Shown one piece after another: positions 16,301 through 25,672 of a stretch of 37,745 nucleotides of DNA. Source of the stretch: a virus; IMG/VR virus record IMGVR_UViG_3300024496_000060, positions 1 through 37,745 of that record. One strand, written 5' to 3'. Within the stretch, counting starts at the first letter, position 1, and every line of letters begins with the position of its first letter. Both the position numbers and the translations under genes were made by a program. The notes beneath the pieces were generated by a model, which did not search any database, was not told where the DNA came from, and worked only from the letters and a program-made list of their open reading frames with translations.

Positions 16301-16699
16301 AATTGTGAGCGTAACCCGTACTGCATTGACATTAGGGTCTGCAATTTGCCGCGTTACTGGCGTGCCATATTGCACCTCAACGCTGACAGATACCTCTTCT
16401 TCTACGTCAGGCGCAATGGCTATGTAGGACTGTGCTTGTGTGCCGGTGCGCGTATCAACCGTGATACCTTGAAAATTGTATGAGCCGTCTGGATTTTGAA
16501 GCGGTGTGTCGTTCAGGATGATTGACTGCTGGCCGGCCTTCAGGCCTTCGATCTCGCCTTCGCTGATGAGATCAACGATGGTGGCATATTGGCGCGAGTC
16601 AAGGCTGTCACCTGCGACCGTTGGAGTGCGTTGCGGCTCAGATCGTGAGGCTCCGCCGCCACTTCCTCCACCACCAGCACCGGCAATCAGTTTGCCCAT
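13394..16699 (-). CDS. Host-specificity protein J, tail tip hub of tail set 1 (1101 aa)
   Basis: Size, position after the K and I genes and domain order match lambda gpJ (1132 aa). The Gly/Ser-rich N-terminus is followed by gpJ-type hub domains (about residues 30-600, including N-I-P-S-R-A-Y-H-I-R-G-I-K-V-Q-I-P). Two fibronectin type III-like domains lie at about 645-840 (W-R-A-V-T-G-V-T-Q-Y-x-V-Q-W and the next one). A C-terminal beta region (about 880-1101) probably makes the tip contact. It mediates receptor recognition at the end of the long tail. It overlaps the I gene by 1 base and is followed directly by the fibre cassette. Confidence 0.9.
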   Translation of the reverse strand: MGKLIAGAGGGGSGGGASRSEPQRTPTVAGDSLDSRQYATIVDLISEGEIEGLKAGQQSIILNDTPLQNPDGSYNFQGITVDTRTGTQAQSYIAIAPDVEEEVSVSVEVQYGTPVTRQIADPNVNAVRVTLTIPQLQQSAKDGNVYGLSVTYSIAVQYDGGGFTTVITDAISGRTSDPFQTDYIVNLTDGFTTADIRVTRISVSDSTRIEQDSNVIESSSAIQWTSYTEIIYAKLRYPNSALVALRLDAEQFNNIPSRAYHIRGIKVQIPSNATVDSATGRLTYAGIWNGTFGAAQWCSDPAWILWDLLTSTRYGFGDHIKAAQLDKWAFLAASQYASELVPNGFGGTEPRFSCNVNIQTQTEAYKLINDLCSVMRVMPYWGIGTLTISQDKPTDSAYLFTLANVTAEGFSYQGSSRKARPTVAVVSYLDLETREKAYEVVEDQDGISKYGVVKEEVDAFACTSRGQAHRLGEWLLYSERYESEVISFTTSIDAGVVVRPGQVIEVADPLRAGVRRGGRIAAASASTITVDDATGLSAVAGAELSVILPTGAVESRAIQSIVGNSIVVTSNFSAAPNANSVWVYQTSNIQASTWRVLSITETDEGNQYGVTALAYNASKYAYVERDIALQQRDITDLNIVPPPPIDLTGNEVLYDAGGIAKAKLIISWRAVTGVTQYQVQWRRDSDNWNTRTVSSPDYEILDTTPGTYAVRVYSLSASLLPSTQPAELTKVTAGKTAPPATVTGLSLIPIDTASAILSWDRATELDVLLGGKVLIRHNIASTGALWEDSQEIVSAAAGSQTQKQVPLLTGTYLVKFEDDGGRRSATAATAVVQLPAPQPRLLVQSYREDQETPPFSGNVTDMIYSAELDGLILATGTKIDALATDGNWDALGTIDAVSGSLGSGEYEFGSTFDLGGVYDLDMRRYFVTRPYAPGDLFDDNTALIDTWPTFDGTLYDAVNAALYVRSTNDDPGASPAWTAWREFANALTRGRAFQFKTIATSTSNDQNIVIDELGCELELQQRSASAGPLTTAAAAYAVTFANRFYQAPQLGITAYNMATGDYYVISSPTRSGFSITFYNAANSMISRQFSYTAIGYGREVI

Positions 16700-17307
16700 C
16701 AGCCGCGCACCCTTACGGTGTCGATACCAGCGCTGATGACAACGCTGCCGACGATAGTTTCACCATAGACAATCGGCACTGGCAAACCTTGCCGGCTGGT
16801 GTTTTGGATGCCGCTAAAGCTAAAGCTTTCGCGTGGGTCCGCTTCGCGGTTGCCGCTTGTGCCTGGGCCTGACAGGCGTGGAGTTGGCGATAGCAATTGC
16901 GCAACACCAGTAAGGGCAAGACTAATGCCAACACCAGCCAATGCAGTGCTAACAGCCAACGGTGCAGCAAGTCCAAGCAGTCCGATAGTGGCGCCGCCGG
17001 TGAAAAAAGCACTAGCAAATAATGCCACCCCTGCAATTATCTTGCCAACGCCACCGCCAGCACCGCTGATCACCGGCATGATCTTGATTACCTGCTGCCC
17101 TACTGGATCTGCTAGTTCATCCTCGCCGAGATCGTAACCGCCGACAGTGACACGGTAGTGCTGGTCTGCCATGTGGCGCTCCAGGCCGGGGAAGTTGACC
17201 GCCAGGAAGCGCACAGCCTCGGCTGCGCTATCGACTGCGGCCTCAAAGGTGCGCTGCCCGAGGAAGGATGCCAGCTTGCCATAAACGCGGATTTTGCGCA
17301 GCATCAT
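16699..17307 (-). CDS. Tail assembly protein I of tail set 1 (202 aa)
   Basis: It has an N-terminal ubiquitin-like region ([12 protein letters not shown]), a hydrophobic Gly/Ala-rich middle (about residues 85-140) and a C-terminal G-L-P-V-P-I-V-Y-G segment, as in lambda gpI. I chose the ATG at 17307 (an ATG-ATG pair at 17307/17304) because it overlaps the K stop. A longer frame to 17358 lies entirely inside K. In lambda, I acts with K, L and J to build the tail tip complex. Confidence 0.85.
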   Translation of the reverse strand: MMLRKIRVYGKLASFLGQRTFEAAVDSAAEAVRFLAVNFPGLERHMADQHYRVTVGGYDLGEDELADPVGQQVIKIMPVISGAGGGVGKIIAGVALFASAFFTGGATIGLLGLAAPLAVSTALAGVGISLALTGVAQLLSPTPRLSGPGTSGNREADPRESFSFSGIQNTSRQGLPVPIVYGETIVGSVVISAGIDTVRVRG

Positions 17308-18026
17308 CGAAGCCTTAGCCTGCCCGCATCGTAATGCCGCAGCCTTCGGCCGGTGCATTTCATCAGCCAGCCACCGTAGAGATCACGACTGCTAAGCCGA
17401 CCGCGTAGGTGGTGCAGTATCAGCTGATCACCGACGTAGACGCCAACATGATTAAGCTTGTTGTTGTCGATCGCCATCAGCAGTGCATCACCAGCCTGTA
17501 GCGGTTCATCTTCTAGCAGCTCGCGGAAGCCTGCAGAGTGCCAGTAGCGGTCGAACAACGGATCCGCCTCAAACGCTTCTGGTGTTAGCGGTCGATCCCA
17601 GTCCAGCAGCTGCAAACCATGCTCGGCGTACCAGTCGCGAGTTAGTGTCCAGCAATCCATCAGCGACCACACCCACGGCCTGCCAACCAGCGGCGGCTTG
17701 TAGCCGGTTGGGAGCAGCTCTGCGCTCCACGCGCCGGATTTCGGGTTGCAGATGTACCACGGCAGGCTGGAGCGCTCGATGCCGGCAAGGTCTGCAGCGC
17801 TTGGCACCGGCGGCATTGCCGGGTGACTGTGGATGATGGCGATGATCTCGCCGGCATCCTCAGCGGCAGCATAATCCTCGGGATCGAGGATGAACTGATC
17901 CGCGTCGGTGGATAGGTTGCGGCAGTGCCAGTAACGACGGCGACCTTTGACAACCACCAACAGACCGCACGCCTCGCGTGGGTCCTCGGCCTGTGCGTGC
18001 TGCAGCGCCGCATCTTGCCATGTCAT
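17304..18026 (-). CDS. Tail assembly protein K: JAMM peptidase + NlpC/P60 (240 aa)
   Basis: It has the two-domain layout of lambda gpK. The N-terminal JAB/MPN domain shows Glu18, the H-S-H-P motif (His66, His68) with Ser76 and Asp79, the JAMM metal site. The C-terminal NlpC/P60 domain has the D-C-W motif with Cys125 and N-H-V-G-V-Y-V-G with His193 as candidate catalytic residues. Such proteins process tail tip components or cut peptidoglycan. All key residues appear intact. It overlaps L and I by a few bases. Confidence 0.9.
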   Translation of the reverse strand: MTWQDAALQHAQAEDPREACGLLVVVKGRRRYWHCRNLSTDADQFILDPEDYAAAEDAGEIIAIIHSHPAMPPVPSAADLAGIERSSLPWYICNPKSGAWSAELLPTGYKPPLVGRPWVWSLMDCWTLTRDWYAEHGLQLLDWDRPLTPEAFEADPLFDRYWHSAGFRELLEDEPLQAGDALLMAIDNNKLNHVGVYVGDQLILHHLRGRLSSRDLYGGWLMKCTGRRLRHYDAGRLRLR

Positions 18027-18703
18027 GCGTTGAAGGCCCCCACACCAGGGAATGATCCAAATGGCAGCTCAGCGTAAGTGCCGAAGTGCGCCTTGCACGC
18101 CGCTAGTGTCTTATCGCATGTTGCCAAGCCGCCGGTGTAACCGCACTCGGTTGATTTGTAGACCCATTGGCACACGTTCGCGATGCACTGCCGCTTCGGT
18201 GCGCGGATGCCCGCTAGGTCAAACGCCGCCGCTAGTTCAAACTCTACAATGTCGCGTGTTTCTACTACCTTGCGATCGACATAGTAGATTTCACGCGGTA
18301 ATTCAGCGGTCGGATCCGGTGCGCCGTATGGGTTGGTGTTGCCGGGGAAGTTAGCGCCGTCGATGTAACGGGCTAGTGTACGCACCCGAGTAAACTTGGC
18401 GCCTTCCAGGCCACTTGGCAAGCTGAGCAGCAGCGCGGTGATGGTGCCCATGATATTGCTGACCTGCACCTTGGGACGCGGCAGTTGACCGTTGCCGCTG
18501 TATTCAAACCCCGTCGCTTCGATTGGAAAACGCATGTAACTATTGCCGTTCCATGCCACTTCGCCATTAGCGTTGAGTGAGCTGCCAGCGTGGAAACGGT
18601 ACGTTTGCGTTATACCATGCTGCGCTGTATTTAGATCAAGCTCAAACAGCTCGATAATGGCGCTAGGCGCAATCGCCTGTAGATCGGAGACTGGTACGGT
18701 CAT
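18023..18703 (-). CDS. Minor tail protein L of tail set 1 (226 aa)
   Basis: It matches lambda gpL in size and order. An N-terminal beta domain with I-I-E-L-F-E-L-D is followed by [10 protein letters not shown] and E-I-Y-Y-V-D-R-K segments. The C-terminal cysteine cluster (Cys173, 178, 187, 196, 203) resembles the one that binds an iron-sulfur cluster in lambda gpL. It sits in the tip between the tape measure and hub. It overlaps the K start by 4 bases. Confidence 0.88.
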   Translation of the reverse strand: MTVPVSDLQAIAPSAIIELFELDLNTAQHGITQTYRFHAGSSLNANGEVAWNGNSYMRFPIEATGFEYSGNGQLPRPKVQVSNIMGTITALLLSLPSGLEGAKFTRVRTLARYIDGANFPGNTNPYGAPDPTAELPREIYYVDRKVVETRDIVEFELAAAFDLAGIRAPKRQCIANVCQWVYKSTECGYTGGLATCDKTLAACKAHFGTYAELPFGSFPGVGAFNA

Positions 18704-18715
18704 CAGCTGCGCAGC

Positions 18716-19051
18716 TTAGGGCTCGAAGACACGCCTAAATGTGGCGCGTGCCGTGTTACTTACACAGTTGCTAGCAGACACATCCCACTGCTCGCAGACA
18801 AACTTACCGGGTGTTCCCCAGGGAGGGGTCCAGTCGAAGGACTCGACACCACCACGGGCAGCCAAGAAGGCGCGTATCTCGTCGCGTTCAGCGGCGGTGC
18901 GCTCGGAAAAGGATAGCTGCCACTCCTCGGGATCGGTGTTCAGGCCGAAGCGCGTGCGCTGCTCATAGCCATCGCCGAACTGCGTCTTGCGAACACGCGG
19001 CTTGTGCGATTCGCTTACGTCGTAAGAGGCGGTCCAGGTAAACGTGGCCAT
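18716..19051 (-). CDS. Minor tail protein M of tail set 1 (111 aa)
   Basis: A small beta-rich protein with the family pattern of lambda gpM: V-R-K-T-Q-F-G-D-G-Y-E-Q-R near residue 20, L-S-F-S-E-R-T near residue 47, then F-L-A-A-R-G-G-V-E-S-F-D-W-T-P-P. It lies between tape measure and L, the lambda position. It is a component of the tail tip. Confidence 0.85.
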   Translation of the reverse strand: MATFTWTASYDVSESHKPRVRKTQFGDGYEQRTRFGLNTDPEEWQLSFSERTAAERDEIRAFLAARGGVESFDWTPPWGTPGKFVCEQWDVSASNCVSNTARATFRRVFEP

Positions 19052-19096
19052 TGGCGCAGCGCGACAGCGAGACTTAGCAGAGCAGATACAACCAGC

Positions 19097-22000
19097 TTAC
19101 GAAGCCAAGAGGCCACCGGGGCGTTTCTGATTGACCAGCTCCTGTTGCACAACAGCAGCGATCACTCGGCCAAGCGCTTGTCCTTGGCCGGCGTCGCCAG
19201 ACATCTGCTGGTTGCCGCTGGCATCCACGTTGACTTGGATCGTGATTGGGGCCGCACCACCGCCGGAGGACTCGACGCCCAGCCTGCCGCTGGGGAGGCG
19301 GCGGAGGGGCATGATCGCCTCGGGGCCGGCCTCGCCGGCCACGCCGTTACGCATAAGCCCGCCATCGGCGAACTTGAACATCGTGGGCTTGTTGACGACG
19401 CCGCCATAGGCGAATGGGACGATGCGGTTGGCTGCATCGAAGGCGCCGCCGTAGGCAAACAGGCGCGTGCCGGGATCAAACGCTAGTGGGTTGGCAGTAG
19501 CCGCACTGAAGTTGAGTTGCGGTGCGCTTAGCCCGGAGGCGCCAGATGCGGCGGGTGACGGGGCCAAGAAACCTATTGCCTGCATCAGTGAGCGCATGAT
19601 GAATTGCCGGACAATGATGCGGGTCATGTCAGCAACCAGGCTGGTGGCGAACTCGCGGAAGTTGGCTGTGCCAGTGGTCATCAGGCTGGTGATGGAGTCT
19701 TCGACGCCTTTGAAGCCAGTCTGGGCGAGGTCGGCAACGTTGGAGCGGATGGTGCCGATGGATTCGACGTAGGCAAGGGCGCCTTCGCGCAGGCCGGCGT
19801 AGGTGTTTGGATCCTGCTTGTAGCGTTGGATTTCCTTGAGGTGATCGACCGTAGTGGCCAGTTGTTCCAGGTGCTTGCGTACCGGTTCTTCGAGCTTTTG
19901 CCAAGAATCGCCGTAGTCGGCGATGAGGGTGTCGAGTGTCGTAACTTCCCCCTTACCGCGCTGCAGTTCGGTGATCTGCTTGGTAAGTGTCTCGACGGTG
20001 GAGCGAGAGGCAGCACGTTGATAGTCGGCCGTGGTGAGTTCGCCGGCTCGTTTCAAGAAAGCGGTAGCCGCTGGGCCGCCTCTCTTGGATACATCTACTA
20101 CGGCTCTTTGTACGCGGATCTGCAGGTCATCAAGTGTGCGTTCAAACTCGTTTACGTTCCGCTGGTCGAAGGGGGCACCTAGGCCGGCGAAGATTTCCTC
20201 GTTTATCTTGCTTATGTCTTCGCCGATCTGAGCAACCGTTTTGTTGTAGGCTGTTTCGATCTTCTGGCGCTCTACGTCCAGTGTCTGTAGAGACTTAGTG
20301 TAGATGTCGGGCGTAATTTGATTGTATTTTTTCTGCAGATCGAGTGCCTGCTTACGCAGAGTAAGTTCGTCAATAGCGAACTTCTTAGCAAGATTAGCGC
20401 GGTCAAACTCAGTGGCAGCTTGTTCCTCGGAGAGCTGACCGCGAGCTTTGAGCAGCTCGATGTTGGCGTTTACATATTCGTTAGCCTGCTGGAATAGGTC
20501 GCGTTGTTGTTTGGCTGCATCAGCGCCTGCACCCGCAGCGCCGGCGGCAGTCCCTGGGGGCTCGGCGAAGCCGGGCATAGAAGGCGCAGTGGGAGCGTTA
20601 GGGGCACGACGAACAAGTGTTTTGTACCGTGACTCCAGTAATGCACTCTCTGCTATAGCCGCTTGTAGGCGAGGTTCGAGTTCATTAAGCTTAGCCCCGA
20701 AGTATGTAGCCATACTGGGGGACGCCTCAAAGTCCTTCTTTAGTTGTTCTCTTTCTCGCTGTAGCTTAACAACCAAGTCCTGTACGACTTGGTAGCGCCT
20801 GCCTACGTCGTTAGCAACACGTAGTACACTCGCTCTGTCCAGAGCGAAACCGCCTATATCGCGCAGGAACTGTTCACCCGTTGCTTCCGATCTAACCTGT
20901 ATAAGGCGGTCTTTCGCCCGCTTAATCCGGTTAAAGTAGTCGATAACAAGATCAGCACCAACAATAGCGACCGAAATAATAATCGGGCCAGCTAGTGCTG
21001 CGGCGGTAGCCCTTGCTGTAGCGGCAAATAGTTTAAGTTGCCGCTCTGCCATGATTGCTTGTGCTGTGGTACGGCCAAAGGCAGCGCCCATAAGCGCAGC
21101 AGCGCCGCTGACCAGGGGGCCTAGTGCGGCGAAAGCGCGACCGGCATAGATCGTGGAGGTGAGGACGACACCGAACTTGGCAACCAAGGCGATTGCACCG
21201 GCGTTGGCGCCAAGGGCTTGAATGACCTTGGCCAGACCTTGAGCCAGGTTGATGAGTGCGGGGGTGGCGTCCTTAAGGGCCTTGGCGAAGACGGACTGGA
21301 ACTGCGCACCAAGCGGCTGCAGGGCGCGGCCTACGTCTTCGCGCATCTTGTCGTAGGCGACTTTGAGGCGTTCGCCTGCGTTTTCGCTGGAGGCAGCGAT
21401 CTCCAGGGCGGTTTGACCGTGCTTGGTGCGGAGAAGTTCAAGGAACTTCATCAGATCGTTGAGGCCGATCTTGCCCTGTTCGAGGCCCTTGGCCAGTTGA
21501 GGACCGGTGCGGCCGGTGGCCTCGGCAAAGAGGGTGTAGGTGCCGGGGAGGCGTTCAGCGATCTGGTTCAGTTCTTCGGCGCTTACCTTGCCTTTGGAGA
21601 AGACCTGCGTGAGGGCGAGCATGGCGCCATCTACCTGCTCGGCCTTGCCTCCGGTGGCGGTGACGGCCTCGGTAAGAGCGCGGAAGGCGAAGGTGGACTG
21701 GTTGACCGTGCCACCGGCGCCGAGGATGGCGGCGCTAAGGCGGGTCAGGCCGCCGATTGCGGCTTCTTGGGGGACGTTGAGTTCGCGGGTAGCGGCGTTC
21801 GCGGCAGCGAGCACCGTGTTATAGGAGGCCTGGTCCTTGACGATGCCACGCAGGGCGATCTTCATCTTGTCGAGCGACGCGGCATAGTCCGCAAAGCCCG
21901 CCAGCTGCTGACGGAACATACCGACCTGCGCACCGGCGGCGGCACCCGCAAACGCGCCGCCGACACCGCCAAAGGCCAAGCCGCCAAGACCGCCGATAAG

Positions 22001-25000
22001 ACCCTCGGGACCGCCGAAGATCCCCCCGCTGAGTGCGGCGCCGACGCCTTGGGCCATTTGCATACCGCTTAGGGGACGGCGGCGGGTTCGGTCGCGGCGT
22101 TCCAATTGCCTGTCGATTGCAGCCGTCTGCTTGTCGATCTGGCGATTGAGCGCGGCGTAGTCGGAATCGAGGGGGGAAAGCGAGGCCTGTAGCTCGTCAA
22201 GCACCGAGCGCAGATCCTGCAGGTCGCTGATCGACCGCCGGCTAAGCGGGCCGAACTCACGCAGGCGAGTGTTCAAGCGGTCCATGCCGCGATCGGCACC
22301 ACTGTCGCCAGGACCACTAGGCGGCGTGGGCGGCAAGTTGCCGCCGCCGCCTGCGGGAGGTGTACCACCACGGCCACGCATCCCAAAGGACAGGCCACTA
22401 AGGCCCAGGCTGCCAAGCTCCCTGAGGTTGGTGGTGCTTTGCTGCAGAGCGGTACTCAGGCTGGTGCGCAGCGTCTTGATAGGTGCCAAGGTCTGGTCAA
22501 CAAGCTGTTTAGCCGTGGGGACTACGCTCTTGACTGCTTCGATGTCGAGGCTGCGCAGTTTGGTGCCGGCCTGCTGCGCGGTGGTCTGGATGCTGGTGCG
22601 CAGTGTGACGAGCGGGCTGGTCACACGATCAATAAGGGTGCTTGCAGCGCTGCTTAGGGCGGCACTACGGGAACGCGACTCGCTTAGGTTCCGGGCGAGC
22701 TTGCTGGCGCCGACCTGAGCCGAAGCGCTGATGATGCGCCGCAGCGTTTCGTAGGTTCCGGTCTCGCCGTTCCAGAAGTTGTCGGTGGCGGCTCGGTACT
22801 TGATGAGCGCCTCGCGCAGAGAAGACGAGGCGGCTGCACGACCAAAGGTTTGCCCGCCTCGGGTAAGCGGTCCATCTGTCTGGAACCTGCCAAGGTCATA
22901 GGGGGCGAAAATGCCTGGAGCTTGGCGCAGCGCAGGCGCTTGCGTTCCGAATACAGGAAGCGCGGTGGCGCCGCTGGACGGGCGCGAAATGCCAGGCACG
23001 GCGCCGCTAAGCCGCGTGACGGGCTGCAGCACCTCACGACGAAGGGCGGAAGCCAAGGGACCAACGAACGCACCGGTGCGGCCTACGGCTCGCATGGCTT
23101 CGGCGCGAATCACCTCCTCCAAGCCTGCGCCGGGGATCCCGGCGGTGCCGCGCAACCCGCGACGCTGCTCTACAGGTAGGAACGTTGGAGGAACAATGCC
23201 ACCACGCTCGTAAGCACGCCGGTAGGTGGCGAGGGGTAGTGCCGCTGAGTTGGTAACGCCCTCGCCGAGAAGACGGGCAAAGGGCAGAGTGGCAGAGGGG
23301 CGGGCACTCGAACGAATAAGGAAGTTCTGCAGCTTGTCCGCTACGTCTGATACCGGACCACCTAGGCCGCCAGGCAGCGGAGCCTTGGCAGGACTACCCA
23401 GCGCAAACTGAATGGCAGCTTGGATCTGCTTACGGCCAGCCTTGATGGCATCTACGGTTCCCTTGACGATGCCTTGCCCAATAGGTTCACCGACCTCACG
23501 CCTACTTACGCCCGAAGGACTATGAATATCCCAATCACCGAAGATAAAGTCAAGGTACTTATCAACAAGCGACTTACTTCCTTTCTTAAGTGTATCACTG
23601 TCTGTGGCGCCCTTGACGATGCCCTGAGCTATACCTTCGCCAACCTGCTGACTGCGATTGTCAAGCAGATTGGTGCGGGAGCCCGTCTCGAACGAGGCAA
23701 CAATGTCGTTGTAGACCTCGGCGGGCGATTTGCCCATGAAGGCTTGTTGGCGGCGTAGGCTGGAGGAGGACAGCCCCACAACCCGTTCGTAAAGAGGTGA
23801 CAGCTCACGCCCACCGTCTACGCCAAGCGCCTCGGCCATAAGGCTGTGGCGGCGGGCAACAAGATCGCGTTGCTTTAGGCTTGCGTCAAACTGCGCTAAG
23901 AGTGCATCGTTTGCGGCTTTCTTCTTAGCCAGCTCAACTACAGCGTTGTGATCTAGGCGAGCTTGATGTTCGCGATTAGCCTGCTCTTCGATGGCACGTT
24001 TAGCAGTTTCGTGGTCGCGGACCACTTGCAACATCTGGTCGTAGGCTTCTTCCCACTTGCCGAAGGCTTCCTGAACTTCGCGCACAGCGGCGGCCTGGCG
24101 CTCGCCAGTCACACCACCGATACCTTCGTAGCGTTGGCGAACTTCGCTGGAGAAGGCACCGAAGCCACTTTGCGCTAAGGTTTCGCGCTGCGCTGCCATG
24201 CGTTGCCGGATGGCGAAGACCGCGTAGTTGGTGGGCATACGGCCCAGCTCGGTGATGCGGGTCTGGAGGCGTGTGGCCTCGGCGGCCAGACTGCGGAACT
24301 CCTCGGTACCCTCGGCGGTGGCACGGTTGACGCCGGCCATGCGCTGTTGGAGGTACTGCAGACGCTCGTTGAGCCCCTCGACGGTTACGGAGGAGCCGCG
24401 CACACGATCGCGGTATTCTTCAAGGACAGTGGCCTGAGCGCGGGCCTCACCGCGCTGCACGGATTCCAGGCCGGCGATCTGAGAGGCAAAGCTACGGCTG
24501 CGAGGGCTACCTGCCGGAACACTTGCAAAGGCTTCGCGGGCGCGGTTCAGCTGCTGCCCGATTTCCGCCATCGACATGCGACCGATGTAGTCGCCTAGGC
24601 GGGAAAGTTCGACGATTAGCTTTTGTATGTCGTCTGTGATTGCGGTAAACGATGCGTCGATGTCGGCACGTACAGCGTCCAGCTCGTTGCCTACGCGTTG
24701 ACGCATAAACGCCATGGCCGTGATTACGGATCCTGTGGCTACAGCAGCGGTGGGGCTTATACCGCTAAGCGCTGAGGTAAAGCTATTAGCAATCTCGCTA
24801 AGTGACTCTATACGGTTCTGAAAATTAGCGAACTGCGCAGAACTTTCGGCAAGATTCTTAGATAGACCACCAAGTACCTTATTCCCCAGGTCGCCGCCAA
24901 ATAGACCACTGAGTTTGTTAAGTCCAGTCTGCAGCTCGGCCACCCGTCCGCTAAGGCCGGCAAGAGCAGATGCGCCGCCGCCGAACGCGGCCGTACCGAT

Positions 25001-25672
25001 GCCAGTAGCCTGTCCCGCAAGAACACCAGCAGTAATACCTTCAAATATCCGCCCCGTGGCTCCGACAGGCGTACCCGCCTGTTCGGTCATACGCTTAAAG
25101 AAAGCGAAGGCGGAGGCGACTTTGCCGCGTGCTTGCGTTACTTGGGTGGTATCGACGTTGATGTCGAGCTTGAAGTTGTCTACGGCTTTGAGGCTGGTGT
25201 TGAGCCGGTCAACGTCAGCCGTGGTGGCGTTGATGCTGCGGGATGTGGCAGCCAGTTCTGTGCGAGTGGAGCGGAGGGATTCGGTGTAGCGCTTGACCGA
25301 GGCGACGCTGCTGCCGAATACGCGACTGCCCTGGCGGTCGAGGACTGTTGTTTGACGAGCCACTTCTTGCGTGGCTTCGGTAAACCGGGCTTTAAGCGTG
25401 CTAATGTCGGCACCTAGTTGCGTGTAGGTACGACTGTTTATTACAGCCTGGCCTTGTAGGGATTTAAGGCCAGCAATTTGTGCATCAATTATACGAGTAG
25501 TAACTTTACCTGCATCGGCGTAATTAAGAATAGCCTCGCGGGCGAGTGTAATGTCACGCTCGGAGGCTTGAGTAACGCGACTAAGCTGCCGAAAAGCACC
25601 GCGAACACTGTCGAGACTGTCGAAGCCCTTGATACCAAGGCGTAAGACAATATCCTCAACAGTCTGGGCCAC
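19097..25672 (-). CDS. Tape measure protein of tail set 1 (2191 aa)
   Basis: A GTG start at 25672 lies directly after the GT stop and behind an AAGGAGGAGG SD-like stretch. Residues 1-~500 look coiled-coil-rich. Residues ~690-770 contain two G-x-x-I-(A/G)-Q-G-I-V-K-G units flanked by S-P-S-G and G-S-P-A-K motifs common in tape measures. Residues ~1250-1470 match the general tape-measure domain (L-N-Q-I-A-E-R-L-P-G, K-A-E-Q-V-D-G-A). Hydrophobic segments lie near 1494-1530 and 1557-1577. The last ~120 residues have the F-A-Y-G-G-V-V, E-A-G-P-E-A-I-M-P-L signature of lambda gpH C-termini. Scaling from lambda gives roughly a 350 nm tail. It is unusually long and 3.5 times the length of the second tape measure. 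Confidence 0.92.
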   Translation of the reverse strand: MAQTVEDIVLRLGIKGFDSLDSVRGAFRQLSRVTQASERDITLAREAILNYADAGKVTTRIIDAQIAGLKSLQGQAVINSRTYTQLGADISTLKARFTEATQEVARQTTVLDRQGSRVFGSSVASVKRYTESLRSTRTELAATSRSINATTADVDRLNTSLKAVDNFKLDINVDTTQVTQARGKVASAFAFFKRMTEQAGTPVGATGRIFEGITAGVLAGQATGIGTAAFGGGASALAGLSGRVAELQTGLNKLSGLFGGDLGNKVLGGLSKNLAESSAQFANFQNRIESLSEIANSFTSALSGISPTAAVATGSVITAMAFMRQRVGNELDAVRADIDASFTAITDDIQKLIVELSRLGDYIGRMSMAEIGQQLNRAREAFASVPAGSPRSRSFASQIAGLESVQRGEARAQATVLEEYRDRVRGSSVTVEGLNERLQYLQQRMAGVNRATAEGTEEFRSLAAEATRLQTRITELGRMPTNYAVFAIRQRMAAQRETLAQSGFGAFSSEVRQRYEGIGGVTGERQAAAVREVQEAFGKWEEAYDQMLQVVRDHETAKRAIEEQANREHQARLDHNAVVELAKKKAANDALLAQFDASLKQRDLVARRHSLMAEALGVDGGRELSPLYERVVGLSSSSLRRQQAFMGKSPAEVYNDIVASFETGSRTNLLDNRSQQVGEGIAQGIVKGATDSDTLKKGSKSLVDKYLDFIFGDWDIHSPSGVSRREVGEPIGQGIVKGTVDAIKAGRKQIQAAIQFALGSPAKAPLPGGLGGPVSDVADKLQNFLIRSSARPSATLPFARLLGEGVTNSAALPLATYRRAYERGGIVPPTFLPVEQRRGLRGTAGIPGAGLEEVIRAEAMRAVGRTGAFVGPLASALRREVLQPVTRLSGAVPGISRPSSGATALPVFGTQAPALRQAPGIFAPYDLGRFQTDGPLTRGGQTFGRAAASSSLREALIKYRAATDNFWNGETGTYETLRRIISASAQVGASKLARNLSESRSRSAALSSAASTLIDRVTSPLVTLRTSIQTTAQQAGTKLRSLDIEAVKSVVPTAKQLVDQTLAPIKTLRTSLSTALQQSTTNLRELGSLGLSGLSFGMRGRGGTPPAGGGGNLPPTPPSGPGDSGADRGMDRLNTRLREFGPLSRRSISDLQDLRSVLDELQASLSPLDSDYAALNRQIDKQTAAIDRQLERRDRTRRRPLSGMQMAQGVGAALSGGIFGGPEGLIGGLGGLAFGGVGGAFAGAAAGAQVGMFRQQLAGFADYAASLDKMKIALRGIVKDQASYNTVLAAANAATRELNVPQEAAIGGLTRLSAAILGAGGTVNQSTFAFRALTEAVTATGGKAEQVDGAMLALTQVFSKGKVSAEELNQIAERLPGTYTLFAEATGRTGPQLAKGLEQGKIGLNDLMKFLELLRTKHGQTALEIAASSENAGERLKVAYDKMREDVGRALQPLGAQFQSVFAKALKDATPALINLAQGLAKVIQALGANAGAIALVAKFGVVLTSTIYAGRAFAALGPLVSGAAALMGAAFGRTTAQAIMAERQLKLFAATARATAAALAGPIIISVAIVGADLVIDYFNRIKRAKDRLIQVRSEATGEQFLRDIGGFALDRASVLRVANDVGRRYQVVQDLVVKLQREREQLKKDFEASPSMATYFGAKLNELEPRLQAAIAESALLESRYKTLVRRAPNAPTAPSMPGFAEPPGTAAGAAGAGADAAKQQRDLFQQANEYVNANIELLKARGQLSEEQAATEFDRANLAKKFAIDELTLRKQALDLQKKYNQITPDIYTKSLQTLDVERQKIETAYNKTVAQIGEDISKINEEIFAGLGAPFDQRNVNEFERTLDDLQIRVQRAVVDVSKRGGPAATAFLKRAGELTTADYQRAASRSTVETLTKQITELQRGKGEVTTLDTLIADYGDSWQKLEEPVRKHLEQLATTVDHLKEIQRYKQDPNTYAGLREGALAYVESIGTIRSNVADLAQTGFKGVEDSITSLMTTGTANFREFATSLVADMTRIIVRQFIMRSLMQAIGFLAPSPAASGASGLSAPQLNFSAATANPLAFDPGTRLFAYGGAFDAANRIVPFAYGGVVNKPTMFKFADGGLMRNGVAGEAGPEAIMPLRRLPSGRLGVESSGGGAAPITIQVNVDASGNQQMSGDAGQGQALGRVIAAVVQQELVNQKRPGGLLAS

